Positions 23,222 to 36,394 of a stretch of DNA of 64,000 nucleotides are shown here, piece by piece. Made by a program: the position numbers and the translations under genes. The DNA lies in NCBI RefSeq assembly GCF_001653235.2, contig NW_019154046.1, forward strand, positions 124,001 through 188,000, read 5' to 3'. Numbering within the stretch: the first letter of the stretch is position 1; every line of letters starts with the position of its first letter. The notes under the pieces are model-generated. The model searched no databases. It saw only the letters and a list, made by a program, of their open reading frames with translations, and was not told where the DNA came from. Source of the DNA: Pochonia chlamydosporia 170. Lineage: Eukaryota > Ascomycota > Sordariomycetes > Hypocreales > Clavicipitaceae.

Positions 23222-25222
23222 AGAAAAGATTGGTGTAGACAAGCTTTTGGCTCTGCAGCACATTGCTTTCCCATGAACACACTTTTTTCTTACTGAAGAC
23301 GTTTTGGACAGCATTTGCAATCGCTACAGTAGACGTCTGAAGTACAAGTCTTCATTTTTACCTTTGCAAATATCCTCTTCTCTCGACTAAGTTTGAGGGT
23401 CAATCAGACGTTTTATATATGGACAGCGCGTTTTAAGAACCGTACACGGTGGTAATCTCTTGTAACGGTGGAAAAGTGCGTCTGTAGTAACAACAGAAAT
23501 ACAATGGGCAATTTGGACCTGCGATCCCACCTCTGCCATGGCGAGGTCTTTGAGGCGAATTGTTGTTTCAGCATCAAACATGTGCATCAAACACTAATTC
23601 ATCCGGTGGTCTATGAGTGGACGCGTTACGGGATTGGTGCCGGTAAGAACTAAATGGTAGGTATGGAATTTGGGCTAAAGAACCTTGAACGTAGTACACA
23701 CATGCATAATACTTGCCTGAGTATTGAAACACTTAAGGCGGATAGCCAGCATACTGTATCCCAATAGCGTGTCTCAAGATTAGTTCGAAGTATGACCTGA
23801 GGCATAGCTTCCTCAAGCTATCAAGACATTCCCGTCAGGGTGGCCGATACCGGTAGTTGGGAGAAGAAAATTGAATTGAACTGAGTTGATCTGAGTTGAA
23901 CCAGGTGTGCAACTCGAGGAAACCAACTTTTTCCATTACTTGAAACAGAAGGCTGCCTCTTAGGAAGCCTGACCATTTCCGCCTCTGTCACTTGAATGGC
24001 ATCTTGGCAGTGGTCAGTACATACAGTCTGGTACGTAGGTATTGGAACACTGGCTTGCACCATCAGGCTCAAATGCAGTCTGGTGGAGTCAACTTTCAAA
24101 GTGACAAGGAGATGCAACTGGACAGTTCCAACCAGACACATCAAATGTCATGACCTCTCAATGTACTCCACATGCACTTTGAAGTCGAATTTGACTTGGC
24201 GGATTCGAATGGGGTGAACGATAACATTGAAGACTGGTTTGTCAACACTTGGCACATGCAATCACTAATATCTGCCCCCACCTCCAGTCAGCTTCAACAT
24301 TGAACTCACCAGTTGACAACGCCATGTCCAACTCAACCAGACTTCTAAATTGCCAACCAAAACGTCGGTTGGTCAGTGACCTGCATTGGCTTGCCCTGGA
24401 GGGGCGGGAGAAACGTCTGGTCTGGTTTAGTCTCGTTCAATCCGTCATCGGCGGCTCCAATGGTTTCAATGTACCAGGGTGCTAACATTGGAACAGTCTG
24501 GTCAACTTCGATGTTCCCACCTGGTTGCATTGAGAACCTGCCTTTCGTAGCTTGGCTTCCCAAGTTGACCCTTTCACAACCTTTCACAAGCCTCAACGGC
24601 CACATTGTCAATTTCCCAATGCCTGTAAGCCATGGACGCCACTCAGCGCGCCACTGTAGAAACCGCCAACAGCATCCTGCTTCGTTCTCATGCAGCGGCT
24701 TGGCCAGGGGTCGGGGCCAGGTGATTGCTTGTGTGTGCTCCGTATGTATGCACGGAGTTCTGTATGTGTGTGGTGTATGTGTGTGGTGTATACATGTGTT
24801 GTGTGTTTGTATGTCTGGTGTGCATGCAACCAGACTCTCAAGCTGGAAGTTGACCAAGCCGAGGCGTGCCCCTGGCGACACACCTGAGTTCGTGGCCAAT
24901 AATTACCGCCCCAATATGGCACCGGTGGTTTTCGATTCCAGAAACTAGTGGCTTCTATTACTATTGGCGTTGTCACATATAAGCGATAAGGGTCTAATCT
25001 TTTTGGCGTTTCTCGTTGACGACTCTTGTTGCGCATGAAGGAATCGTTTCCACCATTTTCTTCATCCATCTCGGCGAATTCTGTACGAGGCGCTCTCGTT
25101 TTATCGTTTTATTGCCGCAGGCTTGCTTGCTCACTTTCTTTGATCCATTCGATATATGGCGATAAGTCTCCCCGAACAGCGCTTCTTTGAAATGGCACCG
25201 AGTTGAGTCGCCTGCTTGCAAT
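23222..25222. other. Gene-free spacer with TG-rich repeat
   Basis: Two kilobases without a supportable gene. It has GTCTGGT/CCAGAC words (for example 24414-24426), CAACTTG-like words and a TG-rich microsatellite. A 184-codon minus-strand open frame (24345-24899) covers the TG repeat and is not credible as a gene. Confidence 0.5.
24728..24832. repeat. TG-rich microsatellite with 13-bp tandem copy
   Basis: Irregular TG/TATG-rich stretch. It includes two perfect tandem copies of GTATGTGTGTGGT at 24762-24774 and 24775-24787. Confidence 0.85.
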
Positions 25223-26530
25223 ATGGCTCTGTACTCTCCGCCTCCGCCGGCCCAGCCCTTCAGTGACGCCAAACCGACGCTGCTGGTTGCTTGGTGGATT
25301 ACGATATTCTGCACATGTCTGACGCTTTTACGTCTTGCTGGGCGCTTTATTCGAATCGAGAAGCTTTTCCTCGAAGACAAAATCGCCGCCTTGTCCTTGG
25401 TGCCGTTGTATTTGCGCATCGCTTGCACCCACGTCGTTCTCTTATATGGCACGAATAATGCCTTGCTTGATGCCGCAGTTGTTACTACAGAAGAATTGAA
25501 CCGAAGAGCCACGGGCAGCAAAGTGGTTCTCGCCGGAAGAATATTTTATGCCGCTACGTAAGCTTTCAATGTTTCCTTCCATCTACAGTAGTCCCTGAAA
25601 TGGATATTGTAGGACAAGAGCTAAGCTGACCTAAATCGTGTGCTCAACAGATTATGGACCCTCAAATTTACTACTCTCGAATTTATGAATCGACTGGCCG
25701 GCGCTTCGATGAAGAAGATTTACTTGAGACTAATCATCTTCTTGCGCTATGCCCTTGGAGCCACGTTTTTGGCCGTCGTGATCAGCGATCTTGCAGAATG
25801 CCAGCCGGTGTCGCATTACTGGCAAGTGCTGCCAGATCCAGGACCGCAATGCCGTCAGGGCTTTGCTCAACTCCTCACTATGGGAGTATCAAGTGCCATC
25901 ATCGACACGATTTTGGTTATATTTCCGGTTCCGATTGTCCTCTCTACTAGGATTGCCACCAAGCGCAAGGTCTTACTGGTCTTGCTGTTCTGCTTTGGCT
26001 TCTTAACCGTGGGTATAACCGCCTACCGTCTACCAAACATTGTACAAAACAATGGCTCCCAAATCACAAGATCGATGTGGGCTTCCATAGAATTGCTGGC
26101 AGCGACCGCCGTCGCCAACCTTGTAGCACTGGGCTCCTTCCTCCGAGATAGCGGCGCGAAGAAGAAGCGGTTTCGTCACGACTACGGCACCAGCGGAGCT
26201 ACATCATCAAACAGGAGGCAGGGTCAAAGCTCGCATACCGGGCATACAGGAGACTGGGAGGCGAGGAAAGGTGTTGAGCACGATAGCCTGGAGAGCGACG
26301 AGTGGATGTCTTCGGCGAAGGCAGATGATGGAGAAGCAGGCCGCCGAAAGAACACCGATCGTCTATCTCAATCAATGGGGACGAGAGGAGCTAGCCCAAC
26401 TGATAGCCATGACTCGCTCATCCAAGAAAACCAACGACCATCCAACACTTCAGGTGTGTTGGGACTTACACACCCCAGACCGCCAAGCCCCGTCATCCCT
26501 GCGGGAAGAACTGGTTTGCAACGAAGGTAG
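25223..26530 (+). CDS. Fungal rhodopsin-like seven-helix integral membrane protein
   Basis: Membrane protein of about 404 residues. Exons 25223-25557 and 25651-26530, joined by a GT-AG intron that restores ...FYAAT-LWTLKF. The ATG at 25223 (MALYSPPPPAQPFSD) is preferred; the frame extends 12 codons upstream to 25187. Seven hydrophobic helices are visible, with the family marks WTLKFTTLEFMNRL in helix 3, AECQPVSHYWQV after helix 4, QGFAQLLTMGVSSAIIDT, VIFPVPIVL, and RSMWASIELLAATAVANL in helix 7. This is the fungal rhodopsin domain (PF20684-type, often found in CFEM/Pth11-like receptors). No N-terminal CFEM cysteines are present. The cytoplasmic tail of about 130 residues is Ser/Gly/Glu-rich and likely disordered. 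A sensing or receptor role is a family-based guess. Confidence 0.85.
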
Positions 26531-27781
26531 GGCTGGAGAAAGGCGAAACTCGTCCTGTGACGAAGAGCCAGGACAGCAATGTACTTAGTAAACCCTAATA
26601 ATACATACCAAAGACTTAATACTAACCCAACCTCGTTGGTGTCGGCCGAAAACTACTCTACCTAGTTATGTTTTCGGTTTTCCACTTTGTGACTGTCACT
26701 GTGGCGGGGCGGCGTCATCGTGTCACTTGTGACCCTGGTGTTCTTGAACCAGACATGACTTGACCCTTGTCGCCAATCGGACATGCGGCAACATCGGGGA
26801 GTGCTGTCGACGCCTTCGCCTGCCAGGCCTGCTGTGGTGTATGTATAGTTACATACTACATATACTGAGAGTAGGTACAGACATACAGCACAGCACACAC
26901 ATGTCGGTTGGGTGATTTCCGATCGCGCCATTGTAGTGTTGGTTCATTTTCAGGGGGCTATCAACAGACTCATGACAAGGAAGATGCCTCCACATTCGTC
27001 TAGTCTTATCAACTCCGACCCCGGATTTTGGGCGGGTGTTGTATCTCCACGCGTGGTCCACATGGAAGCCACAGTAAGAATGCAGGGGGAAAGATACATC
27101 GCTCGCTTAGCTTGGCTCGTCGTGACCAGAGGCTTGACCGAGTGGAATTGGTTCACAGCTGAGTGCTTGATCATCCAAGTGTGTTGTACCATGTACCTTA
27201 CGCACCTTGTTTGCAACACGGCTGCCACAGCTGAGTTTCGTCGTGGCCTGACCCCTACATACATCATCAGCAAGCCACCTGCACTAACCAGGGGGAAGGA
27301 AGGAAGTTATCGACCTTTTCGGCGCGTTGGTTGAATGGTTCTAGAAAGTAGGCGTTCGCTTGCGTGCCTGGCCAGTCCATCCCCTCGTCCGCATCGGATT
27401 GGCGTTTGGAATGAAACGGGATTATTGACAGCCAGAACGAGTCTGGTGCCTACATTCTCCGTACACACACTCCGTACACATCCCGCGAGATGCTGGCGTG
27501 ACCATCCATTGCCCATTGAGGGTCTGGTCTGGCCTGGGATGGCGACGAAGTGGCTTCTGAGAAGGAGGGTTTGCCAGGGCTTGCGCTATCCGATCTCGTC
27601 CTGGTACTGGGAGATTTCAATTCTGACATCCTGGGCTATCCTGGGTCTTGGCAACCGTCGGTTTCTGTATTAACTGGCAGCTGGTGCCCATGCAAGGTGC
27701 TCCGAAGTAGTCAACCATTGTGGCAACTGGTTATTCTGCCAAGTTTCACAACCTACGAGACCTTTCGACTCCAAAGTCATC
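26531..27781. other. Gene-free spacer
   Basis: About 1.25 kb with several open but featureless frames. It contains a GTCTGGTCTGG word near 27521 and the promoter of the permease gene. No exon is supported. Confidence 0.5.
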
Positions 27782-29865
27782 ATGGTTGGCCGCGGGCCGG
27801 AGAAGCCAAAGGCTATGAAAAATGGCATCGTCTATACCCGGGATTTCGAAATTGTTGAGATGAGTGAACTGTCTGCCGATAAGTCCAAGAACCAGTTCTC
27901 TACCACAACCTCGTTTGCAGTGTCCGCAACACCACGGCCGACCAAACTGTCACGCCAAAAGTCGCTAAGTCGTCGCTGGATAGACAGCTTTCGACGAGTC
28001 CAAGGCGTGCCAATATCTGGTCACCATGGCTATCATATCAATGATGGATTACCAGAACCTGCCCAAATTGCAGATCGGTGTTATGACGTCCGAGCAGCAA
28101 ACGCCAGAACAGCCAATTCTGGCCTGGCTCGTGATCTTAAGGGCCGGCATCTTCAGATGATCGCCATTGGCGGTTCCATTGGTGAGACTACCATACCAGA
28201 AATCGAACCTATGAAAGCCGGATCTAACAGCATCGCCTAGGTACTGGTTTATTCGTAACATCTGGAATGGCGCTCTACCAAAGCGGACCGGCCTCCATGT
28301 TGCTTGCGTATCTCATGACCGGTATCCTGCAGTTTTGTACCATGCAGAGCATGGGTGAGCTGGTTGTGACGTTCCCCGTCGCTGGAGCATTTTCTGCATT
28401 GTCTACTCGATTTCTCGACCCATCTTGGGGATTTGCCGTAGGCTGGAAGTAGGTCTTGACCTTCATGTATTGCATTGAGTAATCGACCTGGTCCGCTGCT
28501 AACAGACTCTACACATGACAGCTACGCCTTGCAGTGGCTTTTCGCACTTCCGTTGGAAATCATCTCTGGCGCCTTGACCATCCAATACTGGAATCAAGAC
28601 CTGAGCAAGTCTATATTTGTTACTATATTCCTTGCAACCATTGTAATTATTAATCTGTGTGGCATTAAGGGATATGGCGAGGCCGAATTTCTCTTTTCCA
28701 CAGTCAAAGTCACGGCTATTGTTGGATTTATGTAAGTGCTATCCGCTCGAATGTGACCTTGCGGCCTCCAAATACTAATGAATACCCTAATGACAGTTTG
28801 CTTGGAGTCGTTATCAACGTTGGCGGCACACCACACGGTGGCTACATTGGAGGCAGATTCTGGCAAGACCCCGGCGCAACAAATCACGGATTCAAAGGAT
28901 TTTGCAGTGTATTAGTTGCGTCTTCCTTTTCCTTTGTTGGCACAGAGCTTGTCGGCCTTGCTGCAGCTGAAACCGCAAACCCGCGAAGATCACTTCCTAG
29001 TGCCATCAAACAAGTATTCTGGAGGATTGCTATTTTTTATATTGTTGCACTCCTCCTTGTTGGATTACTTGTCCCTTTTAACGAACCTCGTCTAATTGGC
29101 GGCGAGAGCTCTATTGCTGTCTCGGCGAGTCCATTCGTTATTGCCGTCGAAAGCGCAGGCTCTACTATTTTGCCCAGCGTCATGAATGCCGTCATCTTAA
29201 TTGCTGTACTTAGCGTCGGAAACTCGACGGTATTTGGTTCATCGAGAACGCTTGCCTCGCTAGCCGAACAGTCTCATGCCCCTAAGATTCTGGCATATAT
29301 TGATCAAAAAGGTAGACCATTGATGGCCATTTTGTTCGCCTCTGGTCTCGGGCTGCTTGCCTACCTCGCAGATGTCAAAGTCCATGCCGAGATTTTTGAC
29401 TGGCTGTTTGCAATTTGCGGTCTTTCAAGTCTATTCACTTGGAGCAGTATATGCCTATGCCACATTCAGTTCCGTCGCGCCTGGGCGGCCGCTGGTCATA
29501 CTCTCGACCAGTTACCATTTCGATCACAAGCCGGGGTCATTGGTTCGTTTGTCGGCCTCATAGGCAACATTCTGGTACTGGCGACCCAGGTCTGGATGGC
29601 CGTTTCTCCCGTTCAGCTTTCCGACGCTCCTGTATCATCTACTGCTGTTGCCAAGAACCTGGTGCTCAAAATCATGGCAGTGCCTATTGTGCTCATATTT
29701 TACATTGGCCATAAAATATGGTTCAGGACACGGATTGTGAAGGTGGAGGATATGGATATCGACACCGGACGCAGCTTTTCACGGCTACACAACATGTACA
29801 CAGACGAAGAGGAACTTCGCCAGACATGGCCCTTGTGGAAGCGATGGTACAAGTCGCTCTGCTAG
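27782..29865 (+). CDS. Amino-acid permease (YAT/APC family)
   Basis: Plasma-membrane amino-acid:proton symporter of about 628 residues. Exons 27782-28181, 28241-28448, 28522-28731 and 28797-29865, all GT-AG with frame kept. After a soluble N-terminus of about 125 residues, the YAT signature appears: LKGRHLQMIAIGGSIG-TGLFVTSG, crossing the first intron. Further marks: SMGELVVTFPVAGAF, GFAVGWNYALQW, SFVGTELVGLAAAETANPRR, NSTVFGSSRTLASLAEQSHAPK, and C-terminal HKIWFRTRIVKVEDMDIDTGR. About twelve helices are present. No lesion is visible. Substrate range (general or selective) cannot be read from the sequence. Confidence 0.92.
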
Positions 29866-30780
29866 TATAGCTTTGACGCACGACGAGCATGGGTCGGTCC
29901 TAATTTGTTTGTACTTTTATTACTAGCGGTGTTGTCTTTGCTTCAGTGCCGAAGCAATGGGTCAATTGCGTACCGCCGCCACCACTACCATTACCATTTA
30001 CCAATAATCATAGTGAGAAACATGACTTCAAACTGTATGCGTCCCCGCTTTAGACTTTATTGTCGTCCTTTGCTGGTAGAGGCGTTGGTGGGATGGCTCT
30101 ATGATCTCATCAAGCAACGGCATACCCGATGTAACGCCAATGGGTGTATCTATTTAGTCAATTGCCTAAAGTTGATACTCATTGTGCAATCGACAATCGT
30201 GCGTTGGTCGATATTATTAACGGCAGCTCCGTCACGTAAACTCTGTTGCCAATATGACCGAGATGACCCTTGGCGCTTGACGCGGACCACCACCACTGTC
30301 TCCTACTACCTTCATCACACGATGTCAGTTCCCGCAAATGATGGCCAGAGATGTCTCAAGCGGCGCACTGGACAATCGAGCGGAGTTACCCCGCGTATTG
30401 GAGCAGGTTAGACGTGATACTGATGGGGGGAAATATGAGGGGGCATGATGTGCAATGTAACATTGAGACATTTGGCAAAAAGAAAGATCGGCATTGTCAC
30501 ACACGGGCATTTACACGTCGTTCAAGCCGTCGGGAAAGAATAACTGAGTAAGAAATGCGACACTACCCCACTTGGTCTCTCTCCTTCCTGAAGCTACCGA
30601 TTCCAGAAGAAATATAAACAAACGCAGTCGCTACCAACGTGATGTTGGATGCCGTTTGTTGCGGAGTATCATTTGTTACCAACTGGGGGGTGATAACAAC
30701 GCTCGGCTGAGAGACTGGCCGGCTATACTTGTCGTGGCTCTTCGGCTTCGAATCTTCTAAATCACTGAAACGATTTCATA
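29866..30780. other. Spacer upstream of the GH92 gene
   Basis: 3' flank of the permease and promoter of the GH92 gene. A 168-codon open frame at 29905-30411 has no ATG start and no domain. No gene is called. Confidence 0.5.
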
Positions 30781-33471
30781 ATGCATTCCCACGCGGTTGC
30801 CATATTTGCTGCTCTTCCTGCTGTCTTCTGCGGCCTGGCAGGAGCGTCAACCTCCAATGATACTCATTTTGATGTTTTAGACTACATCGACCCTCTTATC
30901 GGCACTGCCAATGGAGGTAATATCAAGCCCTGGTTTGCCTCGGTTTGGTTTGTCACTTATAGAACCATGTAGGACACGTATTTCCCGGAGCCAGCCTGCC
31001 ATATGGAATGGCCAAAGCCGTCGCTGATGTAAACAAAGAGCTTCAAGGTGGCTTTACGTCTAATGATGCCGACAGTGAGTATCCCTCTTCATTCCACACA
31101 AATCAATCTGCTAATGACTTGGGTTGAAGTTACCGGGTTCTCACACATGCATGATAGCGGAACTGGCGGAGTAAGTTAAATACTGCTCTGATAATTCTGT
31201 TTTGCGTACCTAATAACTCCCAGGGAGCTTCGATGGGGAACTTCCCGCTGTTCCCACAAACTGGATGCGAGGGTGATATTGTGAACAACTGCTACTTTCC
31301 AAAGTCATTACGGGCTTCTCAGAGGATCAACGGAACCGTCATAGCAAGACCGGGCTACTTTGCGATTTCGATGAACACTTCAGTGCACGCGGAAATGACC
31401 GTTACTAACCACACTGCCCTGTATAAGTTTACGTTTCCCACCGATGGAAGTCCTACGAAGGCTGGTGGAGCTAAAATGCCATATAGCCCAATAATTCTTG
31501 CTGATGTAACAGATTTAGCTGACTCGAGGAGTAATGGAAGCATTTCGGTGGACCCAAAGTCGGGGAGGATAACGGGCTTTGGAACGTTTAATCCGTCATT
31601 CGGCATCGGGACTTACAACTCCTACTTTTGCGCTGACTTCGATGGAGCCCAGGTCCGTGATACCGGAATTTTCATGAATAACCGCGCCGGATCTGAACCA
31701 AAATCTCTCAGTTTACCTAGTGACGGTAACAGAGTGCCAGGTGGCGCCTGGGTTCAATTTCACCGTCCAAAGTCCAACCAGATCCAGGCCCGAGTCGGCT
31801 TGTCCTTTATCAGCACGTCACAGGCTTGCAAGAATGCCGAGCGAGAGGTGCCTGATTTCAACTTTCAGGGTGCGAGAAAAGCAGCAGAAGCTGCATGGCG
31901 AGAAAAATTGAGCGTCGTCAAAGTCAACAATGTCGGAGTGTCCAAGTCCTTGCAGAGAACGTTTTGGAGTGGTATCTATCGAACCCTTCTCTCCCCACAG
32001 GATTATACTGGTGAGGTGACCCGTTGATATGGTACCTGTACCCTGGGCTAACCAACACCTTAGGGGAGAATCCTTTGTGGAAGAGTGACGAACCGTATTT
32101 TGACTCGTACTACTGTATCTGGGACAGCTTCAGAAGTACTCACCCATTACTTACTTTGGTTGACCCACGCGCACAAGCGCTAATGGTTCGAGCACTGATT
32201 GATGTGTATCGCCATGAAGGCAAGCTGCCCGACTGCCGAATGTCCCTTTGCAAAGGATTCACTCAAGGTGGAAGTAATGCGGACAATTTGCTCGCTGATT
32301 CTTATCTCAAAGGATTGAGAGATGGTATTGACTGGAATACCGGCTTCGAAGCGGTTGTTTCAGACGCAGAAGGCGAGTCTAATCATGAAACAAACCTTTA
32401 CGCATTTGTTAACCGTGCAGTGCAGACGAGCCTGCTATATGGACTGTCGAGGGTCGTGGCGGACTTCATAGCTGGAAAACCCTCGGCTATATACCGACAG
32501 ACGACTTTGACCCGTACGGCGTGGGCATATTTACTCGATCCATCTCTCGAACTATTGAGTATTCGTATAACGACTTTTGTATCGCAGAAATGGCCAAAGC
32601 AATGAACAAGACTGCCGAGGCGGAAAAGTATTTGAAGCGCTCTGCTAATTGGAAGAATATGTTTGACCCAAAATCTCGCTCGAAACTAAATACTACTGGA
32701 AGCCATAGCGTTGCAGACTTAGTGGACAGCGGCTTCCAAGGATTCTTGCAGCCACGATACCTCAACGGAACGTTTGGATATCAGGACCCAGCTATTTGCA
32801 CTGATCTTTACAATTTCACCTCGTGCTACCTCAACCCAGATGGACACGAGACCTACGAGGCAGGATCTTGGCTATACACATTCTACGTTCCACACGACCA
32901 GGCGACGCTCATAACAACGCTGGGGGGGCCAACCGAGTTTGTCCGTCGCTTGGAGTTCTTGCACAATACTCCGGGACTGTTCTACATCGGTAATGAACAA
33001 TCATATCTTCTTTTGTATCTGTTCCACTTTGTAGGAAAGCCGGGCCTGTCCTCACAGTACGCCCACAAGTACATACCCAGCGCCTTCAACGACACGCTGC
33101 CCGGTATTCCAGGTAACGATGATTCAGGCGCGATGGGAAGTTTTACGGCATTATCTATGATGGGCTTATACCCGATGAGTGGTCAGGATGTGTACCTCAT
33201 CATCCCGCCGTTCTTCCCAGAAGTTGCTATAAAAAATCCCGTGACGGGAAAGGTGGCAACAATTAAGAACATTAACTTTGACCATGGGTACAAAAACATT
33301 TTTATCCAGAGCGCGAAGCTGAATGGAAAGCCGTATACAAAGTCGTGGGTAACTCATGAGTTTTTTAACAATGGTGGACTTCTGGAGTTGACATTGGGTT
33401 CGTCTGAAGGCGGATGGGGCTCAGGGAAGGATGATATTCCGCCGAGTGCATCTACGCATTTCTGGAATTGA
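30781..33471 (+). CDS. Secreted GH92 alpha-mannosidase
   Basis: Glycoside hydrolase family 92 enzyme of about 809 residues. Exons 30781-30916, 30973-31074, 31130-31170, 31224-32010, 32064-32376 and 32421-33471; six exons with exact frame. The N-terminus MHSHAVAIFAALPAVFCGLA is a signal peptide. Family motifs in order: DYIDPLIGTANGG-HVFPGAS over the first intron, LPYGMAK, ITGFSHMHDSGTGG, TFWSGIYRTLLSPQDYT, YFDSYYCIWDSFRSTHPL, a VEGRGGLHSWKTLGYIP segment, RSISRTIEYSYNDFC, and GNDDSGAMGS near residue 691, the calcium/general-base region. GH92 enzymes are Ca-dependent inverting exo-alpha-mannosidases, mostly alpha-1,2, that act on mannans and N-glycans. The fifth intron (32377-32420, 44 nt) is short, but it restores the conserved segment. 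It is the first gene of the carbohydrate block up to 43.4 kb. Confidence 0.92.
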
Positions 33472-33636
33472 TTGTCACTGCAGTTACAGGAAACATACAT
33501 AGTTTTAATGAAGAAACGGTTATCTAAGGTAGGATGTTCGCAAACATAAATGGTGTTACTGTCGTTCTTCGTGGGCACTACGCACGAGTAGGATGCCGGT
33601 ATTCTGTTAACGCCCGGGTTCTGCACTATGAGCTAA

Positions 33637-35423
33637 TCACGCATCATGTTTTAGGGGAATGGATAGTGCCTGTTGTCGGTGATACCCTGGTTGCACGGGT
33701 CTGCCTCTGGATTCCAAGACACCGCCTGTGAGTCCTCCTTTCTCGAACAAATGATCAACATCTTCCAGCTCGAGGCCACTAGTCTCAGGGAAGAAGACGT
33801 ATACCATGGGTACCTAGGCACATAGTTAGCGTTTATGATTCTGCTGAAGGACATGCGGCCAACAAGAACGTACCCAAGCTGCACAGAAACACGCAAATAT
33901 AATAAATGTGTGCCATCCAATGTTGTCGATGGCGATGGGCGTGATTTGAACAACAATGACTGAGGACGTCGTTAATTGTTTGCGCAAAATGAGACGAGGG
34001 GGAGAGAGGAGACTCACAAACACACATCCAATTCACAAATCCGGCAAAAGCTTGCCCACGAGCTCGTATTCTGGTGGTAGTCACTTCACTGGGATAAAAC
34101 CTGCGTTAAAGTTAGCAAATTAGCTTCGTAAATGTGAGATCCCTGGCGTACCATGGTACGGGCAAGTAGCCAATGCCGAGAAAAAGTTGAAAAATGAATA
34201 CAAAGGAAGTGGCTGCATATGCACAATTCCGTGAACCAATCGACAAAAGTATGGACACCATGACGAAACAAAAACAGAGGCCCGTGGCCGACGCCATGAG
34301 CGAGGCTCGACGGCCAAATCGATCCATGCTCCAGAGAGGAATCAAGGAGCCAACCAGGTACACAATGGAAGTACATCCGCCGAGAATGAGTGACATATTC
34401 CGTGACAAATGCATGGTATTTTGATACACAACAGGTGCGTAATAGTTGATCATGTTTGCTCCGGTAAACTGCTGCTGCACGTTGACCAGGCCACAGAGTA
34501 TCATGCGTCGAAGGTTTTGTATCTTGCCCCCCGAGAGCAATTCCTTGTATCGGAACGGGCCACCCGCTGACTCCATCGAAATTGCTGTTTCAATCTCCAA
34601 TAGCGATTGATCAACTCTAAGTGCAGACTCGGGAGACGCCGCATCGGTCTGAAGTCGTGCCAACACTTCGGCAGCATCTTCTCGACGGTCCTGCTCACAC
34701 AACCACCGAGGAGTCTCTGGCAGTGGAATCATTTGAAGTACGAGACATATTGCAAAAACGGCCTGAAAGCTAATCGGTAGCCTCCACTGTATGGGGCTCT
34801 GCACAAAGCTGAGTCCATAGTCCATCCAGTAAGCGATGCAAAGTCCGACGATGGTCACGGTCCCTTGCGCTGACAGCAATCGCCCTCGGTTTTTAGGATT
34901 CGCCATTTCGCTTTGATAGGTCGGGACGGTGCTACTATTGATTCCATTTCCAAGACCGGTGACAATCCTCCCCACAAGAAACTGCGCAACGCTGTAAGAA
35001 GAGCCCAGTATGATGGTGCCAATAATCATGATGGATCCGCCCGCGATAATCATTCGTTTACGACCGACTCGATGACCACAGAAGAATGCGAAAAGACATC
35101 CTGCCGCGCACCCTATATCATATATGGAAGTCACTTGTAGAAGTTAGCCGGTGGGAACATTGAGTTTGTATTGGTCGGGAGGTTGACAAACGGATTCCTT
35201 GTAAGTTCGCATCTGGGTGATTAAACTGCCGGGCAAATTGGTTATCTGCGCCGATGAGACCACTCATCACCCCTTGGTCATATCCTAAGAGGAGGAATGC
35301 CTGACAGCTGGCAGCTATATTCGACCAAAAACAGATATTAGCGACTTTGCTTCCTGTTGCAGTTCGTAGCGCTCACGTACCTGTCACAGCCCAGTGAAGA
35401 AACTTGCCGCGAAGTAGACTCAT
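33637..35423 (-). CDS. MFS hexose/sugar porter
   Basis: Sugar:proton symporter of about 497 residues. Exons in transcription order: 35423-35381, 35314-35192, 35133-34152, 34100-34018, 33959-33874, 33813-33637. All joins are in frame. The start MSLLRGKFLHWAVT fits the fungal hexose-transporter N-terminus. Landmarks: FLLLGYDQGVMSGL, NLQGILTSIYDIGCAAGCL, CGHRVGRKRMI, GRIVTGLGNGI, PETPRWL, QQQFTGANMINYY, MDRFGRRASLM, VPWFYPSEVTTTRIRARGQ and FFPETSGLELEDVDHLFE. It is convergent with the GH92 gene and only about 165 nt from its stop codon. It is a good candidate to import sugars released by the neighbouring hydrolases. The exact sugar is unknown. Confidence 0.9.
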
Positions 35424-36394
35424 ATTTACGGCACTTGTCTGCAAACAGAATCGCGTCTCGAATCAAGTCCATAGCGGGATGCGAACAAGATCTTATGTTG
35501 TCATTTCTTCCTCGGACGTCTTGTCGGCGTCGATACCAATGCCGTTTGCCTCGTGCCGGATTACACCGAAAAGACGACCTGGTCGGGGTAGGTGGAAGTT
35601 CCCCAGATTTGTTTTCCTGTGCTGGAGTTCTAAATCTCCACTCTGTTAGACAGGGATACGAATCGATGTCTTGTTATTTAATGAATCCTGGGGTAATGTG
35701 AGCTATTAAGGGTCAATGATGAAGCGAGCGATGACAGTTTCAGGCCACATGATTGCCTGGCCGATCATGGGGTAAGAGTTCGCTGTATTAAGCCACGAGA
35801 TGCTCTGCAGTAGCTGGGGGCCTTGGTACCATTTATATCGTCGTGTGAGAAACTTTGACGCCTGCGTGCGGAGGCATGCATGGGGGTTTTGCACGCAGCC
35901 GTTGGAGTCGTTCCTACTGAATAGTCGTTGTAAATTGGGCTCGTTTCGGAACTCTTGCCGCCAGTCTCATAAGCTCAGCTGCTCCGGCTCTCTCGGAACA
36001 CATTTGATTGCGTCGACACTAGCCACGCAGTGCAGGCGCCATCCACTGGGTTTGTTCTAGAGATAAAGTTTAATCTCAATTTCATTGTTGGGGTTACTGG
36101 GTCTACTGCTACCATGCATAAGCCGTCAGAGCCAACGGGTTCATTCTTTTTGCCCATCATAGGGTTGGTTATTGGAACGCTTCGTGGTTGAAGCAGATTG
36201 GAAGGATGTCAAGAGTGGCTCAATGGCAACGCATATGAGGGCCTGCCATCCTGAGCCGTTACAACCAGAAACCGTATGAGTTAAACTTTTATGGGTAAAT
36301 AAACATGTTTCGCATAACTTTGCAGTCAGGGTTACTCTGCAATGGAACGCTAGCCACAGAAAACAGTCTACTCCCCTCCCTCACAAGCTCGGCC
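35424..36394. other. Spacer
   Basis: Promoter side of the sugar porter and 3' flank of the oxidoreductase gene. No exon is supported. Confidence 0.5.

Noticed and set aside
24345..24899. 184-codon minus-strand open frame over the TG repeat
   Set aside because: Its protein is His/Thr-rich only because of the microsatellite; no start context or domain.
29905..30411. 168-codon open frame after the amino-acid permease
   Set aside because: Begins without an ATG, has no domain, and lies in a normal spacer.
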